NCBI GenBank assembly: GCA_015227615.1
Contig: JAALGZ010000077.1
Coordinates: 35,830 to 99,829, forward strand
DNA length: 64,000 nt
Direction of reading: 5' to 3'
DNA from: Labyrinthula sp. Ha
Taxonomy: Eukaryota; Sar; Bigyra; Labyrinthulida; Labyrinthulaceae
The position numbers were made by a program, and so were the translations under genes. Shown piece after piece: positions 46,433-59,534 of this stretch (position 1 is its first letter; every line of letters starts with the position of its first letter). Under the pieces are notes generated by a model that saw nothing but the letters and a program-made list of their open reading frames with translations, was not told where the DNA came from and searched no databases.

Positions 46433-48001
46433 TCAACAGTTGCAGGGGTAAGTGGTTTCACATTTCCAGCAAAAATCTTTTCGGCATTTGTAACAGATCA
46501 TATGAGAACAGCCTCCATTCTTTTCAATCATTTCCTCACATGATGGGCAGGGTTTTACAACACCTTTGGATTTTAACTCTTCTAGTTTCTCATCAGTTAA
46601 CCTTTCTTCATCAGTGGCTGCTTGCTCTTTAACCAATTGTTTGAAGCTTTGGCAGCTGATTTGCGAATGGTCCAACACACCAAAAGTCCACATCTTTTTG
46701 CACACCACGCAGGATGAATATCCACAGCTACTGCACTTAAATTTTCGTAAATCAACAGCTTCAACCTCCTTGAACATTTTAGCCTCAATCGTCTCGATTT
46801 CAATCTTTTCTTTTTTTTCATATTGATCCTGTGTCGTTTTTACCCAAGTTGTAGAAACCTTCTCTCTTGTGTTTCTTCTCAACTGATCAGGTATTAAATA
46901 GGTTTCTTCAATGAACATATCATCATCAGCAAACACTATATTTTGACAATCCGGGGAAGGACATTGCATAAAATCATGCATAGTTAGTATTCCATAGCGA
47001 AATCTTGCTCGGTTTATCTGTTGTAATAATTTTTGATTCTTTCTACGATATGGACTAGCTGAGAGAGAATAAGCAATCACTTTTGAGGATGGAGATAAAC
47101 TAGGACATGAAGCATCAATAGGACAACCAAAAGGGCTCCCTAAGGGATCAGCAGCACTTGTCTCCATGTATTGCCTCAAGCATCGTATGCAAACATGTTT
47201 CTCGCAGCAATCTAAACCTGGAGCCCGCTTCGTTGAAATTTCCGAGAGGCAAACTTCACAAGACACATATTCAGGGTTTTGAAACAACTCCAGGGTTCTT
47301 CTTATATAACCCTCTGGATGATGAAAGTGAAAAGCCAGACCTTCTTCCAAACCGCTTTTTGTCTTCCTAAGGACTAGTACTATGTCATCTATACCTTTCC
47401 AAATATTAGCTTTTGTTAACGAAATGAAACTAGATAAATTTCTCATTCTAACTTGAACAAAGTTTCGCATACGATGTTGGTGTTCACTAGAGCCGCTCAT
47501 GTTAGCCAAATCCATACACAGTAGCTGAATAAAAAAGTTTGTTACTTCTTCTCCTCTAACCATCCACGTTTGATATCTTGGAATAAATCCTATTTTTGAA
47601 ATTTCTAACAGTCTTTTAGTTGTCTGATTGGAATTCATCATGAAATTAAATAAATCTGCAACAAAGTAACTAGCTACAAACTGCAAGAAAATCGTTTGTC
47701 TCTGACTAGGGTTCCACCTCCAAATTCTCCCTGGTAGCATCAAACTTAGTCTGTAAATAACCCACTTAATGAACAGCATCTTGGAAGCATACTCAAACGT
47801 AAAGGTAGCTGCTAATCTTAACAACCCCTTGTTCATGAACAGAAATGGCGACGTCAGTGTTAAAAGAGCCAAACAGAGATCAACACTCTTCAATCTTCTA
47901 CTCCATTCTCTTCCAGGGGCTCCATAAAATAAGTTTTCGTAGCAGTAAATTATACTAGGAGTAAGTCCAAGAAATACACTTGCTAAATCTTCGGTCTTCA
48001 T
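46433..48001 (-). CDS. RBR-type E3 ubiquitin ligase (RING1-IBR-RING2)
   Basis: 522 residues. RING1 at 248-300 (CEVCLSEIS..., [15 protein letters not shown]). IBR at about 347-450 ([14 protein letters not shown], later [18 protein letters not shown] and C450). RING2 at 485-514 ([22 protein letters not shown]). In this family the Cys in the GGC-x-H-M turn (Cys498) takes ubiquitin from the E2 before handing it to the substrate; it is present. A helix between IBR and RING2 matches the usual linker. The first 245 residues, with several hydrophobic helices, are not a domain I recognise and may set the partner or membrane site. The protein ends CNC just after RING2 at a TGA stop. An upstream minus-strand frame (47955-48176) overlaps but could not be spliced plausibly, so the ATG at 47999-48001 is kept. 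Confidence 0.85.
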   Translation of the reverse strand: MKTEDLASVFLGLTPSIIYCYENLFYGAPGREWSRRLKSVDLCLALLTLTSPFLFMNKGLLRLAATFTFEYASKMLFIKWVIYRLSLMLPGRIWRWNPSQRQTIFLQFVASYFVADLFNFMMNSNQTTKRLLEISKIGFIPRYQTWMVRGEEVTNFFIQLLCMDLANMSGSSEHQHRMRNFVQVRMRNLSSFISLTKANIWKGIDDIVLVLRKTKSGLEEGLAFHFHHPEGYIRRTLELFQNPEYVSCEVCLSEISTKRAPGLDCCEKHVCIRCLRQYMETSAADPLGSPFGCPIDASCPSLSPSSKVIAYSLSASPYRRKNQKLLQQINRARFRYGILTMHDFMQCPSPDCQNIVFADDDMFIEETYLIPDQLRRNTREKVSTTWVKTTQDQYEKKEKIEIETIEAKMFKEVEAVDLRKFKCSSCGYSSCVVCKKMWTFGVLDHSQISCQSFKQLVKEQAATDEERLTDEKLEELKSKGVVKPCPSCEEMIEKNGGCSHMICYKCRKDFCWKCETTYPCNC

Positions 48002-51000
48002 TTGAGTTTACAGGTTTGATTTGCTGAAGATATTTTAGACATTCTCTTTGTGATAACTCCGGGAATTGACGTTTCATTAAACGGCTCGCATTTCGTTTCC
48101 GTAAGTTAACGGCTAAAATGTGTGAAACAGACGCGTTTTTTTCTATTGAGAAAACAGACAGAGAAAAATAGGTCAACTTGTTTTTGAACCCAAAATAAAT
48201 GATATTTCAGAACATAATATTTGAACAACTTTAATGACTTGTATGAACAAACTAAGTCAATTGTAGATAATTATTCTTATTATCCTCTCATTTCATGGCC
48301 TTGAAGGGCTTGTGACAGTAGTTCACTCTACAAGAGGTGCCCACTCCACCTTTGGAGATTTTATGGCTTCTTTTGGCGAAAGGGGTCCTCGCTTCATAGA
48401 ACTATGTTTAGCTGTTAACTCCTCAAGAAAAAGATATTTGTTCATTAAAGCTTGAGCTAATGTACTGCACCATTTCTGGATTCCCTTAAATCTGTTTCCT
48501 ATTTATCATTTATAATGTCTTTAGCACTGCGAAAATGAGACGTTGTAAACTACGATCTTTTACTAGATACTGCCTTCGTTTATATTAGGTGTATCTTCTG
48601 GGAAAGCTAAATCAGGAGGGTGTCAATGAGATTTAACAGCGTGACCAATGAGAACTCTCCAGCAAGTCTGGAGAAAAAGTAATTTATAAACCCTATATTT
48701 GCTTAAATACGCTCCGGTTTAACAGAAAACAAATAGCCAATTCTTAACTTCATGAAAGCTCGAGAAGCCAGGTTTATTATTTTTTTGCTTTTTTTCTATT
48801 GCACCATCATTTTTTTTAAGGAAGTTGGTTTTAGTTTTTTCTATTTTGAGATTCTAAGTTTTGTTCCAAGGAAGGTACATTCGGTATTATTGCAACATCA
48901 TCCTTCCATCGACAAATTTGTATTTTCCAAGCCAATTACAGAATTTTATTACTGATATAAGATCACCCAATTGTGCCGTTCTTCTACCAAGGCCCAGAAA
49001 CATATGTAACAATTACTATTTTCTGGGTTCATTCTGCAAGTTCTAACAGGTAACTTATTCCACTTTTTTGTTTTTATCTGCTTTCCTTAATTCAACAAAT
49101 CTATATTGAACTTCATAGCTTTGTTCTCACTGTTAATTCTTGAAAGCACTTATAATCTATATTAAGAAATTTATCTGGGTACTTATGTTGTGCATACAAG
49201 AAAATGAAGACTTTTTAAATTTGCTATTTTGCATTTAGAAGGACAAGGGGCTTAAATTCTGGTTTCAGTGTAAAAATTGGATACGACACATTTCAGTATT
49301 AAGAATTAAAAAAAACGTATCCTGTTCCATTACAAAAACACTCCGTATTGAACTTAGAGTAAATAATATATCTCACAAATGCTAGCGGTATGTTCGTGCT
49401 TAATAGATAAATCTTTAAGATGCATTGAAGGCACAATGTTTAAGAAATTTCAACAGGAAATGTTTTTTCGAGTTGGACTCCGGGAAGTGAGAAAACAAGT
49501 TTTTCCTCCGAGTAATAAATATCCATAATAAGAGTGGAAAAATAATGCTTTGAATATTTGAGAGATTGCTTCAATGGGGCATTCAGTTAAGAGTGGGAGT
49601 TAATTGAAAATTCCATCATAATGGCCGCTACGGACTTTGATCATAAAATTTATGCTCTTCGCAAGATAAAGACAGAAGTTTCTAGGTTAGATATAGCCAC
49701 TGTACCCTATTAGATGTATATATATTACGTCTCTAATTCTACCAATAATTCCAATTTAATATTGAATTAATACCTTGGTACAACAAAACCAGTATTTTGA
49801 AATTTTAGTCTGAATAGGTTGGAAATCAAAGTTCCGGTTATATGTGTGTTATGGCAATACAAGCAATATAGTAATATGTAAACATGATAGCACCAAGTTG
49901 GCAAACTATCCAATGTATTCCTTGTAAATTACATAATTCTAAGCTGGCAAATCAGGGTGAAGAAATGAATTGACAGGAGGCAAACATATGTCCAAAAAAA
50001 ACAGCATCATGACTCTTCTGACAAAAATTGTTATTGTTTAATAACTTTTTTTCAAAGCCACTGCTTTCCTACGTAAATGGAAAAAAACAATGTATATACT
50101 AGATTAAATTCTTGGATGAAACATTATGACGGTTTTGTTCTACTCTTACCAGGGTTTTAATACAGACTATATACATTCTTTAGATGGAATGTTAGGTAAG
50201 TTTAAGAATATGAACCTTGAAACAGCGTGGTACCAGAGCTTCCACTTGTATAATATCAAGAACGGAGTGTGCATACAAGAAAGCATCTCAGGGATGTACA
50301 AAAACGAGATGAACGCAATTTACTTTTGGTGTCTCAATCTCTGTGAAAGTATTGCTTAATAATAAACAACTGAACATCCTTCCTATTTATCTACAAGAAA
50401 CATATCTGATTAAATTATTGTTTACAAGGGACATCACAATGGTATTAATTTGATTAATATATGAGAAGTTCAAAAGTGAAAAGTTAATACTAAAGTGAAC
50501 CTAAATAAACTTCTGTAATCTTAAGATTTGGCTATATACAGTAGAAGAACCCAAAAAAGGTTGTGATAAAATTGGATAAACTAAATACAACTATCAACTC
50601 TTGTAATATTGCTTATTTAAGTTTACGTTGTCTGTTCGTATTTTACGGACAGTAGACGGTGAGCGTCTCAGATGAGCATAGTTTATGAATAAGCATCAAA
50701 ATACTAGAATAAATGCATAGCTGGTATCATTTAAGATTTCAAGTACACAAAGAAATGTTACATCAGTTAAAATAGAAAATTAATAAAATTCAAGAATAGT
50801 TATAATGGGGCTCCAAATACATAACATGCAACAAATAATTAGTTCCTACATGTTTAATAAAAACCTGGTGATCATAGCTAAATATTATTTATAATATATG
50901 AAGAGTGGTATTCATGACGAGCATCCAAAGATGAGTTTTAATCTAGGAACATGGATTAAGCACCGGCAAAGCTCGAATGTTTCTACCATAAATACAAATA

Positions 51001-54000
51001 ATTTATATTTGATATTTAATGTAAAAGAAATACTTAGAAATTCAAAGAGTTTGATACATGATGAAAATTTGTTACTTTACACGATTTAAACGAATGGTTC
51101 TCAAAATAACAAAATTAAATTCAAGATTAATAGCAATTGATAAGAAGTTATAAAATGCCGTGATATAGAAAGTCAGACTCTCGTAAAATTATATTTTAAT
51201 TACAACACTGAATAGATGTTTGTATAGCAAAAAAAATATTTTTCGATAGTGCCTTCAGGGGAAACTTTTTCCTGTGACATAAATCCTTTAGTATTGTCAG
51301 TGTGGAAATAGTTCTAAATATGTTAGACTTTCCAAGCCCACTTTTATTTTAACTACTAATAACAAAACTGCGTAGAATCTTAGTCTGAAAACCAATAAAA
51401 CAGAAAACAAGAAAATAATAGATTTTTCAAGTCGAGATTTATTATCAAAAAAGATCAAGCGAAAAAGTGGATATTTGAAAGGAGGTTTTTAGTAAAGAAG
51501 TAGAAACCAAAGAACAAGCTTTGGGAAACAGAATATCAATAATACGAGAAGGGGTTAAATCACAAGGAAAAGAAATGAAAGAACATGTCCTTATTAAAAC
51601 TCTAATATGTTTTCTGTTGTGTCAAAAGTACTTAAGTCTCACATTCTGATCTCAACATAAATTTGCATCTTCTCAGTTTCGGTAATCAAAGCCAATAGTC
51701 TTAAAAGTTCAATTATGTTGAATCAAACATTTGTTTTTTAGACATTACAAACACATGGAAGTACCTATGTTCACGAGACGGAAATAATTTAAATTGATTC
51801 GTCTATTTATCCAGTACCGAATGGGAAACATGGCCAAGTCACAAATATTTTGACAACGTACTCTAACCCAAACTTTAGTGATCGGGTTTAACCGAAGAGA
51901 GAAACCGGTATAATTAGATAGAATAAGCAGATGAAGACACTCTAATATTAGGTTTTTAGTTTTAAGATCTATTTGGTACCTATTAGGGTATTTAATTTTC
52001 TTCTCAACCCACTGTATATTGTACCTAGGTATTTAAAATTGCCGATATGCTCATCGCTGACTTAAACTAAGTATAGGTAGGGACCCTCTTGCATGGTCTT
52101 TTGGCCAGGATTTTTCTTATGGAAACTTTCGATAACACGGCCTTTCAAAGCCTGGACTCAGAAAAACCGATCCCCTCAGGGCGAACTAGAATAAAGTATT
52201 ATGTTATTATTAACAATATGGAGAAAATTTTACTGATTCATGATTAATCTAGGTTAAATTCAGAGTCATAATAGATTCAAAAATCGAAGAATACAAGGTT
52301 GGGATAAACTAGTTTTAGTTTGAAACAGCGGGGAAATGGTTTAATACTCAATACAGGCTGTATCTGTATGACTTATTGAAAGCTCGCCGTTAGATGAGCC
52401 ACTGAAGATATATGTGATTGTAAAGTTAAACACTATGTTGATATCGCCCTTTTAGTTCATTAAAAACTTTGGGGCTTAAATAAGAAAAGACCATATTTCC
52501 AAAAAGTACCGTCCTTTGATTACCAAATAACAACTTATATAAGGCACATTTTAAATAGAAAAAAGGACCTATCAGAAAGAAAATATCCAAAGTTAATTTT
52601 CTAAGGGCAATATTAGGTATAAGGGAGTATATGATTCTGAGTTCTCCATGAAATAGAACAGTCTTTACCTTAATCTATTATGAACTTCGAGATCTAGTTT
52701 CAGCATTTGCTCCGAAGTAAATAAATTTTCTACGGATATATTCTTCTATTACCTACTGTTCTTGTGGAATTTCAACAAGAATAGAGAGCACCATACGTAT
52801 TCCCCGGTTACCTTGAATCTGTTGCAGTTAATCTTCTATTCTAGATTATTTTATATAACAACTGTATATGAAAAATATAAAATAAATTTCCGGGATCTGT
52901 TGCTGTACGGATGAATACACTCTGAATAGGTGTCTCCATCTGAAACGAGAATATGTAATATTGAGCAAAAAGAAAATATATCCTTCATGAGGATAGCTAG
53001 AGCCCTTCTAAACAAGAAGAGGTTCATATACAGGGCGACCAAGAGTGTATTAGAAATTCTAAGCTAAAACATGTTTAAACTGTGGGTAAGTCAAAAGATC
53101 CTTCATAAAAATAACAGTGCTATTTACGCTCCAGATTAAGATCATATCCGAAAAAATGAAAACTGGTGGATCTGCAGGCAAGTAAGAAAAAGAACATGGG
53201 GTAAATGTAGATCATAATCCCAGTACTGAACACCAAAAGTAGACTCAAATAAATGTTCTAATTGTAACTACTTAAAAACGGCTAGACTAGAGCTGTGAGA
53301 GGAATTCCAATAAACTAGCACCAAGGAAGAGTTTAATGGAACAATATTGTACCCATGCTTAATACTAGTTGTAACACTGATCTGATTTCATTTTGTACTT
53401 TTCATATATACATATTCTCCCAATTAAAATTTTATTTTAAAAAGGTCATATGTGTGCAATAGCATAGAAATGTGTAAAGAGTATACACACTGCATCTCAT
53501 AAACCTAAAGGATTTCTAACTTTGTTAAATGGCTTAACACCAAACTATTTCAGCAACTGTAGTCCGACTGAACATAAACCGGCTGGTGATGATTCTCTTC
53601 TTGGCAACATATATCAGGGTAATTGAATACAGTCATGAACTACCATAGTACAAGACTTTTTTGTCGACTGAAACTAAGGCGATTGAAAACACAATTGCAG
53701 AAGCTCTACGTGGTGAACAACAACACCTTTCTCGAAGGAAATATTACTACTACAAACGGAGGCATTCATATTTTCTTCCTTATTTATCTAAAGCTTTATC
53801 TCATCGAGGACTGCAAATTTCCTGCACCAGTTATGATCAAAATCATGGGAGAGTACTTCTCTGTACCAGTCCAATGAAGCCACAACTTCTTTCTTTTTGA
53901 GCTGTTTAGAGTTAATAACCTTATAAATTACGATATATATGAAAAATTTAGTTATATTTAATTTTTTATATTAAAAATATTCAGATTTAAAGTTCGGTCC

Positions 54001-54129
54001 CGAGTCCAAACTTAACGAATACAATCAAAATCAATTTGGAACTGTCTATATATTCAAATTAAACTGTTTGAAAAACAGTATTGCATTACTATGGAAATCG
54101 ACTTGCAAAAATAACGTCGCAGAATTAGA
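48002..54129. other. Long intergenic region, no gene seen
   Basis: 6 kb of AT-rich DNA with short frames only (50126-50359, 53623-53877 and 53661-53900 on plus are the longest). None has a motif I know. Two overlapping plus-strand frames near 53640-53900 may be an old transposon piece. The promoters of the RBR and methyltransferase genes face this region from either side. Confidence 0.4.
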
Positions 54130-54851
54130 ATGAAGTTCCCAGGAAGGCACCATCCATCTTCCCTACGCAACAGAGACCCGATACTTAAGAAATTAATGCT
54201 TATACTTCAAAATAATGACCCAGCAAAACAAAATATTGCAACCAACAAGAAGTTTCTTGAGTTTGCAAGCGGAACAGGAGCACACATAGAACTCTTCAGC
54301 CAGAGCTTTCCAAACTTTACTTTTCAACCAACTGAATATTTGCAAGAAGAAAAAGATTATAATAATAATGTACCAACAGGACATAATATCCTGGAGGTTC
54401 TAAACCAAACTTTTTCAGACAAAACAACCTTTGGTAACGTCTTGGAAGCAGTTAGTGTAAATTTAGCTGCTTCGTTTCACACTTGGAACCCAAGTATAAC
54501 AGTATTCGTTATTTATATTTAACCTTGTAGGCAGAAAAGTTTGATATAATATATGTTTCAAATGTAACTCACATTTCACCGTTTGAAGTAACAAAAGGTA
54601 TATTCAGTTCAGCTTCTAAGTTACTTAATGAAAAGGGATATCTTTTTATCTATGGACCTTTCAAGATAAACAATGAGTTCACAACGAAAAGTAATGAAGA
54701 GTTTGATACGTCTTTAAGAAAAAGAGATCCTTTGTGGGGTTACCGAGATGTTTCTGAACTTGAGAAACTTGCCAATGAAAAAAACCTCAAACTAAATGAA
54801 AAATATGAAATGCCTGCAAATAATTTTCTTCTCTTCTTCTCGAATCTTTAA
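54130..54851 (+). CDS. METTL26: METTL26 / DUF938 family SAM-dependent methyltransferase-like protein, two exons
   Basis: Exons 54130-54501 and 54531-54851 give 230 residues. Exon 1 has RNRDPILKKLMLIL and KKFLEFASGTGAHIELFSQ, the SAM-binding motif I (hydrophobic-E-x-G-x-G-x-G) and family opening. Exon 2 has FDIIYVSNVTHISPFEVTKG, GYLFIYGPFKINNEFTTKSN and FDTSLRKRDPLWGYRD, then MPANNFLLFF, all diagnostic of DUF938. The 29-nt intron restores the frame exactly at AEKFDIIY. The family folds like a class I methyltransferase; its substrate is not established to my knowledge. The E-x-A-S-G-T-G form replaces the usual E-V-G/A-S-G-T-G. The stop is one base from that of the next gene on the opposite strand. 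Confidence 0.88.
54502..54530 (+). other. Predicted 29-nt intron
   Basis: GTATTC to CTTGTAG, phase 0, containing an in-frame TAA. Its length gives the frame change needed to reach the conserved second half of DUF938. Confidence 0.8.
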
Positions 54852-54852
54852 A

Positions 54853-55500
54853 TTATTGTCGATTTAGAGTTCCTAAACTTAGCTTGTAATTACTCCTTGG
54901 CATTGTTCCTTTTTCAATATATTTCAATAACAAGACACCAGCATCAAAATCTTCCTTATCTGTGACCACAATGTCATTCGTATACTCAGCTGCCTTTTTC
55001 TTCAACTTATTTAATAATACAACCTCCTTCTTTCTATATTCACTTAAAACAGTTTCTATTGCTTTATTATACTGAGAAATCTTTTCTGTCAACTCTTGAA
55101 AAACTTGTTTATCTTTGTCTAAATCCGTTTCTTCTTCCTCATCCTTTTCTGATTCATCATCTTGAAACCCAAGTTCATATTTTTCTTGTTCAAGTGTTTT
55201 TTTTGTGCTCAACATATCAGGTAACAAAGTTGTAGGATTGCCGCGTTCATCGTGTCCAGTTGCTCTTGGACTTATTACGAAATGAATCAAAATATCTTTG
55301 ACCTCCTTTTTTACTTCTGAAGTTTGTGTGGAGAATAATTTAAATTTTTCCAAAACTTGGTTGTAGCTTTTGCGTTGACTAAGGGATTTATTCTCAGGTG
55401 GCAGCATAGTCAGAACCTGTTCGGCGTTGCTCAGGAGGGTATGTGACTTTTGGGCAATGGTTACTATGGTCTTACTCACATCTTCGTTTAAATTAGTCAT
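54853..55500 (-). CDS. Probable Mediator subunit 8 (MED8)-like protein
   Basis: 215 residues. The first 80 are helical with heptad-like spacing. Then comes ILIHFVISPRATGHDERGNP followed by TTLLPDMLSTKKTLEQEKYE, which resembles the MED8 pattern of a helical bundle, a 'V/ILSP' turn and then V-P-D-x-L-R-T-K-P-x-P-E-x-E. A Glu/Asp-rich stretch follows (about 118-128), then a coiled coil (KISQYNKAIETVLSEYRKKE). If right, it sits in the Mediator head module and contacts RNA polymerase II machinery. The match is from a short motif, so another helical nuclear protein is possible. ATG at 55498-55500. Confidence 0.5.
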   Translation of the reverse strand: MTNLNEDVSKTIVTIAQKSHTLLSNAEQVLTMLPPENKSLSQRKSYNQVLEKFKLFSTQTSEVKKEVKDILIHFVISPRATGHDERGNPTTLLPDMLSTKKTLEQEKYELGFQDDESEKDEEEETDLDKDKQVFQELTEKISQYNKAIETVLSEYRKKEVVLLNKLKKKAAEYTNDIVVTDKEDFDAGVLLLKYIEKGTMPRSNYKLSLGTLNRQ

Positions 55501-58500
55501 TTTGACAATTATTCAAGATAAATTAAGGAAAATAGAGGATATTAGTTGGTTAGGTGAAAATTCACTTGTCGTTTGAAGAAAGAATTCTTGTATCGAAGTT
55601 CTAGAGTAATGCCATACCGTGTTTCCTTCAACAAAATATATCTGAACCAAAGATGCATAAAATTCGGTATTATTTTGTAAAATATGATTATTGGATAGGC
55701 ATCAAGAATAGTATACTATAACAAAACTTTTTTATTTTCAGCAGTATTCGCAATGCATAAAGTTAAGTATATCCATAAAGAGCTAAGTACCAAACTTGAG
55801 AACTTGAACTCTGTAGCTGCATCAATTATGAATAACCACTTATGCTGACAGCGAATCATGCCAACGGGTCCTATCATTTAGCAATCTTATCAACAGGGGA
55901 ATTTTCTTCATTTTTTTGTTAGATTGTGAATAATAATGAGCACGTCAATGAGTCTCAAGAGAACAATGGAGCTGCAAATTAAGCTTGATCTTTGAATGTA
56001 AATCAAATAAGCAACGCACTTACTGAGCTTGAGAATGTGTAAAGGAAGATGAACCGAAGCAACAGTCGGAATGAGAAAAACTACATGGTATTAGAAATAG
56101 AATCATTTGAAGACTTGTCTAAAGAAGGCTTTGAGCAATTTATGTGCCAGAATGACTGGTAACATTCGACTCAGAAGATGAAAGTAGATCTAAATTTAAA
56201 GACGGAGTAGAGAGTAGTAAAGAAATCTATCTAACTGAAAGGGACATATTAATTTCAGAAGGTTTTAAAAAAGTAAAGGGAAATCAGAATGAGGGAAGAA
56301 TTACGAGTGCTGCGTTCTCGTGATAACGAGATACTAGAAGCCGTTCGTTTTAACTGTGGAATTTATAAGGAATATGCAATGAGATCTCTGATTTATGAGA
56401 AAGAAGAAAGTTTTTGTTTGCTCTGCAAATATATATTGCTCAAATAAAAACCTTCGCTCTTCCGTTTTCGGCTTATTAGCTGGTTACCGGTAGGTATGTG
56501 AATACAGCCTTACGATTCTGTCATTGCTCTGTGAGTTGGAGTTGAAGAAAGTCAAAACCAGTATCTTCTGTTGTATTGCTCGTTCAAATGCGAGAGCAAA
56601 AATATGGAGAGTGGAGACCCAAGGAATAACTTAAAAAGAGAGTTACCGGTAGTGGAGTTGTCCTGAAAGAGCTGAAATCTAACTTTGACACGTTCATAGG
56701 GTAGAAAAAAACTAGGCGGCGTGGCGCCAATCCATTATCTATATTACCATCGCCATGGGTATACAAAAGAGATAGTTTTCGTGAAGAGTGTTTTTATTGT
56801 GGCGGGGGAAACGTAATTTGAGGTATTTTCTTACGGCTTCAACTGTAGCAATGACAGAGAGATAAAAGTTCTAAGATAAATTAAGAATGAAACCAGGTCT
56901 TTGGGTAAAACCGAGAAACACAAGATTAATATTCAAATAGGAAAGTAATAACAAGAAGAAAATATGAAAAGTAAGGAAACTTATCTCTGATGCCTACTTT
57001 CAGGTTAGACCACAGGCACAATGATGCGTAATTGTGAGAGATGGTCAGGAAAATTTATAGCAAATGAGAAATGATGTTTAAAACTTAGCATTAGATATTG
57101 TATTTGCAAAAGGTGAGGTTAATAATGGACAACAAACTTAACATAGCAATTGTGATAAATGATAGTAGTGAAATAACCGTGTCTGGAAACTTTGATTCCG
57201 GAGAAGATGTATCGGTATCTACAAGGAGAAGGGGATTTGAGAGCTCTTTGAAGAAACTCGATAAATTTGGTAAGTGTTTGAGAGTAGAAACTGATAATGG
57301 AAGTATAAATCGGAAAATTCCTGTATTGCTGGTGAAGATGCACGTGGATGTTCAATATAAGGAAATAAATGACTTTAGAGACTTAAATATATTTAATACA
57401 AATGAAGTAAACAGATGAGCTAGTGTATTAGGAGCAAGTTATCTACAATTATATTAACAGCATAGATGACTGTCATTATTAGGGGAAAATAAAAAATATT
57501 ATATTAACGAGACAGTTAATGAAAATGAAGGTGTTTGAACTATTGGCCTAGCAACAAAGCATAAACAAAAGAAACAAAAAGTACCTGGTAAAGCAAGTGG
57601 TTGTTTAATCTCTTCTTGTCTTGTATGAACAGAGAAATTGTGTACTTTCTTGGGGATGCAAAAAAGTTTCGAACGCAAAAGTGGAATTAATGGAGAATCT
57701 ATGCCCGTCAGTCGCAATTATTGTAAAAAAAGTAGTTTTCATGAGAAATTAGTCAAAGATAGTAAATTGAACTTTTTTGTGAAAAGAACACTGAATATTT
57801 CTGGAAAATATAAGTGAGATATGTTCCTGGCATTGGAGCAAAATGGGCATATATTCAAATAGCAGAGCGAAACCAGGCAAATATATATATGATTCAGAAA
57901 AGATTAAATTAAGTATATCAACATTGATAGCTAATAGAAAACGAAACCTCCTTCGAAAATAGTAGACAAACAATAAAAGCAGAACTAGTAAAACCAACTT
58001 AGAATTATACAAATTTGATATGAGTTAAATCTTGGTTGAGAATGTATAAAAAATCATAGTTTGCAGTGAATTTCGAGCCAGCTAATCGATAAAACAAGAA
58101 AGTTAGCCCTACTTTCTTTAAGTAAATAATAAAACCATAGAAATAATAAGGATTAAAATTTCCCACGTTTGGGGCATGATAAGATAATTTGATTACTTAC
58201 TGATACTCAAGTTTAATAAAAAGTTCCGAAGACTCTGGAATCTTACGGACCTTGTTACAGCTATGGACTTATTCATCATAAACGTTAGTACATACTTTTT
58301 TTGATGAAATCGCGATTCTTAAAATTTTGCAACCTAAGAAATAAATTTGCTATGGCATAGTACAGCTGATTGGGAATAATTACTTGCTAGAAAAATGGTT
58401 TCCATACTTATACTATATTACTATGACACCTGTAGCTGAAGTTGTGAGATGAGATCTAAACAGAATTGGGTAAATGTGGGAAAATATATAAATAAGGTGA

Positions 58501-59130
58501 TTTATTTTGGAACCTAGTGACAGAAAAGGAATGTGACTTGAATATATATATATATAAGGTTTAAAGTTAAGAGAAAACGAAACCTATTCATAAATATATA
58601 GAGTCAAGTATTGTTGGTAATGTGTGCTGTGTTAATTACCCCACGTTTTCTCAAAAAGTGTTTTTACATCCACTGAATAATATTCAAGTGTTAGAATGCA
58701 CAGGCACCTGGAAAAGAATAAAAAGTATAATTTGCGGACATTTAAAATGTACACGATCTCCACCATGTTACTTGATTAAGTATATATATCTTTCAAGGGT
58801 ACATATTTATACTTTAATCTTATCCTGCATAAGTTCATAATTTCGGGTGCGTGAAAGAATATTGGCTATAATTTCCATTGCAAACTACAGAAAACATTGG
58901 AGAAAAAATGGATTTTATGAACTCTATTTCAGGCAGCTACGACATCTATTGCGAGTTGTATAGAGGGTTCATTAAACTGGCACGCCCCTTAAACTAGCAA
59001 TGTTCATCAAAGGGGTTATACCGTAAGGGTGCGGCTTTTAGAGAACAAGACAATTGCTTGAACAGAAAAAGTGTTAGAAAAACCATTTTACCCACAATTA
59101 TAACCTTATAACCATTTTAGATCCACTAAC
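55501..59130. other. Region with possible decayed coding sequence on the plus strand
   Basis: No intact gene. The plus strand is purine-rich, and short open pieces look coding-like, for example SFEDLSKEGFEQFMCQNDW near 56110 and a frame from ATG 57124 to 57418 (MDNKLNIAIVINDSSEITVS...). Together these may be a very old retroelement or pseudogene. A short AT dinucleotide run lies near 58545. Confidence 0.35.
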
Positions 59131-59534
59131 ATGCGCAAGGTATGTGTAATTGGAGAATTTTTCCAAAGTAGTGTGTTCTCTCAGGTTCTTCAACTTGAAC
59201 TTCATCACACTGATTTTATTTATAGCATCGAAGCAGATGTTCTCAAAAGGTATTTTGATCCAGAGTATTAAATAGAGGCATAACAGATCTTATAGAACTG
59301 CCACCTGAGCTTCGAATGAGGCAAAATGTCTGGAATTGATTATTTTTGGGTGAAGATTAAGAAGATGCACTGAGATTGGAAAACTCTTATTACATTGCAA
59401 GGGGTATGAAAACGGATAAAAATTATATCTTTGAAACTTTAAAAATAGATCATAGACACAAATTAACGAAAGTAAAGCGGAATAAAGAAAAATGGTGTTT
59501 TCCCAAGCATGATATTGAGATATTTTTGGTTTAG
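59131..59534 (+). pseudogene. Decayed coding stretch of unknown family
   Basis: Two adjoining frames. 59131-59271 reads MRKVCVIGEFFQSSVFSQVL and on. From 59268 a second frame reads LNRGITDLIELPPELRMRQN and on to TAG at 59532, broken inside by one TGA and one TAA. Composition and length suggest former coding sequence. No GT-AG segment of suitable length removes both stops in frame. No family is recognised; a transposon origin is possible. Confidence 0.3.

Noticed and set aside
47955-48176. Upstream exon for the RBR gene (frame containing MKRQFPELSQRECLKYLQQI)
   Set aside because: Only a 16-nt GT-AG segment would join it in the correct frame; the 29- and 34-nt candidates give the wrong frame or a stop. 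The ATG at 48001 needs no splice.
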